Shown here: positions 6,445 through 6,938 of the stretch, piece by piece
Position numbering within the stretch: the stretch's first letter is position 1
Layout of the letters: every line of letters starts with the position of its first letter
Assembly (NCBI GenBank): GCA_030667645.1
Contig: DAOUVM010000135.1
Coordinates: forward strand, 1-6,938
Origin: Ardenticatenales bacterium
GTDB taxonomy: Bacteria; Chloroflexota; Anaerolineae; Promineifilales; UBA4811
DNA length: 6,938 nt
Direction of reading: 5' to 3'
The notes under the pieces: generated by a model
Told to the model about the DNA's origin: nothing
Seen by the model: only the letters and a program-made list of their open reading frames with translations
Databases searched by the model: none
Translations under genes and position numbers: made by a program

Positions 6445-6938
6445 GATATGTCAACCGAGGAGTTCCTGAGACTTTACCGAGAAGGAAGACGGGATTTCGC
6501 AGGGATCACTCTGCCAGATGCTGCCTTTCTGAGTGGGCTCGTCCTCCCCAAGGTGTCTCTGCGCGGCGCGCAATTGACCGCGATTAGGATGGAAAAGACC
6601 AACCTGACGAGAGCCAATCTGGAAGAAGCGAATCTGGAAGGGGCGAACCTGATCGGGACCAACCTGGAAGGGGCCAATCTGAAAAGAGCCAAACTGAGAG
6701 GCACCAAACTGATAGGGGCAAACCTGCATCGGGCAAGACTGATCCGCGCCGACCTTTACGAGGCGAACGTGAGCGAGGCCACCCTGACCGAGGCCAATCT
6801 TGGCGGTGCCAACCTGAACTTGGCCGACCTGAGCAGGGCGAACTTGAGCGGCGCAAGCATGCGCGACGTTGACCTGAGCGGGGCTTTCCTATCCAACTGC
6901 GACTTGAGGGGGACAAACCTGACCGGGGCAAACTTGAG
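6442..6938 (+). CDS. Pentapeptide-repeat protein (N-terminal 165 residues, runs off right edge)
   Basis: The 165 residues seen start with a short non-repeat leader (MDMSTEEFLRLYREGRRDF, 1-19), a 'YxxGxRDF' lead-in I associate with pentapeptide-repeat proteins. From about residue 30 to the window edge a hydrophobic residue falls on every fifth position (30, 35, 40 ... 165; mostly L, with M50, V110 and M140), and two residues earlier sits A, T, V, C, I or L. That gives 28 uninterrupted A(N/D)LXX units, or seven four-sided coils of a right-handed quadrilateral beta-helix. No signal peptide or membrane segment is seen, so it is probably cytoplasmic. Residues 81-102 are basic (K81, R82, K84, R86, K89, R97, R99, R102) and lie between acidic stretches at 61-76 and 104-117. 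Function is unknown: the family ranges from gyrase-protecting DNA mimics to scaffolds, and its C-terminal part is missing here. Predicted promoter at 6165-6193. Confidence 0.92.
   Translation, partial: MDMSTEEFLRLYREGRRDFAGITLPDAAFLSGLVLPKVSLRGAQLTAIRMEKTNLTRANLEEANLEGANLIGTNLEGANLKRAKLRGTKLIGANLHRARLIRADLYEANVSEATLTEANLGGANLNLADLSRANLSGASMRDVDLSGAFLSNCDLRGTNLTGANL
6598..6938 (+). repeat. Degenerate 15-base tandem repeats inside the pentapeptide gene
   Basis: The DNA shows a 15-base period, roughly GC(C/G)AA(C/T)CTGnnnGGG, from about residue 53 onward. It reflects the coding of A-N-L-X-X units rather than a separate element. Conservation at DNA level is highest at 6613-6685, where CTGGAAGGGGC and close variants recur, which points to recent unit duplication there. 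Confidence 0.75.

Noticed and set aside
6598..6938. Tandem 15-base repeats as a minisatellite or CRISPR-like array
   Set aside because: The period is exactly explained by the A(N/D)LXX protein repeat, units are degenerate and there are no spacers.

Overview
The window looks like a piece of a moderately GC-rich bacterial chromosome, most likely from the Chloroflexota (Anaerolineae/Caldilineae-like). That assignment is an inference. It rests on a large secreted protein that combines lamin-tail, DUF11 and phospholipase D-like domains and carries an internal YLPVV segment, a style I associate with exported Chloroflexota proteins. No rRNA, tRNA, CRISPR array, insertion sequence or phage gene is visible.

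Layout: three genes lie on the minus strand and one on the plus strand. From the left, positions 1-258 (minus) are the N-terminal part of a sugar-type ABC transporter permease that runs off the left edge. A 357-base GC-rich spacer holds a promoter candidate for that permease and an all-G/C hairpin. Positions 616-1833 (minus) encode a 12-helix major facilitator (MFS) transporter, with a strong ribosome binding site and its own promoter candidate in the 198-base gap upstream. Positions 2032-5823 (minus) encode a 1263-residue exported protein: signal peptide, lamin-tail domain, two DUF11 repeats, second lamin-tail domain, complete two-HKD phospholipase D-like unit, third lamin-tail domain. A 618-base non-coding region then separates it from a divergent plus-strand gene, 6442 to the right edge, for a pentapeptide-repeat protein. 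That region contains the clearest regulatory signal of the window: a TTGATA-17-TATAAT promoter, an inverted repeat overlapping its -35 box, and a foldable leader of about 240 nt.

The genes do not form an obvious pathway. Permease and MFS protein are both inner-membrane transporters, but each appears to have its own promoter, and the hydrolase-like protein is predicted to be exported. I see no convincing evidence of an undescribed multi-gene system. The items most worth following up are the symmetric lamin-tail/PLD architecture with its non-canonical second HKD motif, and the structured promoter/leader of the pentapeptide-repeat gene.
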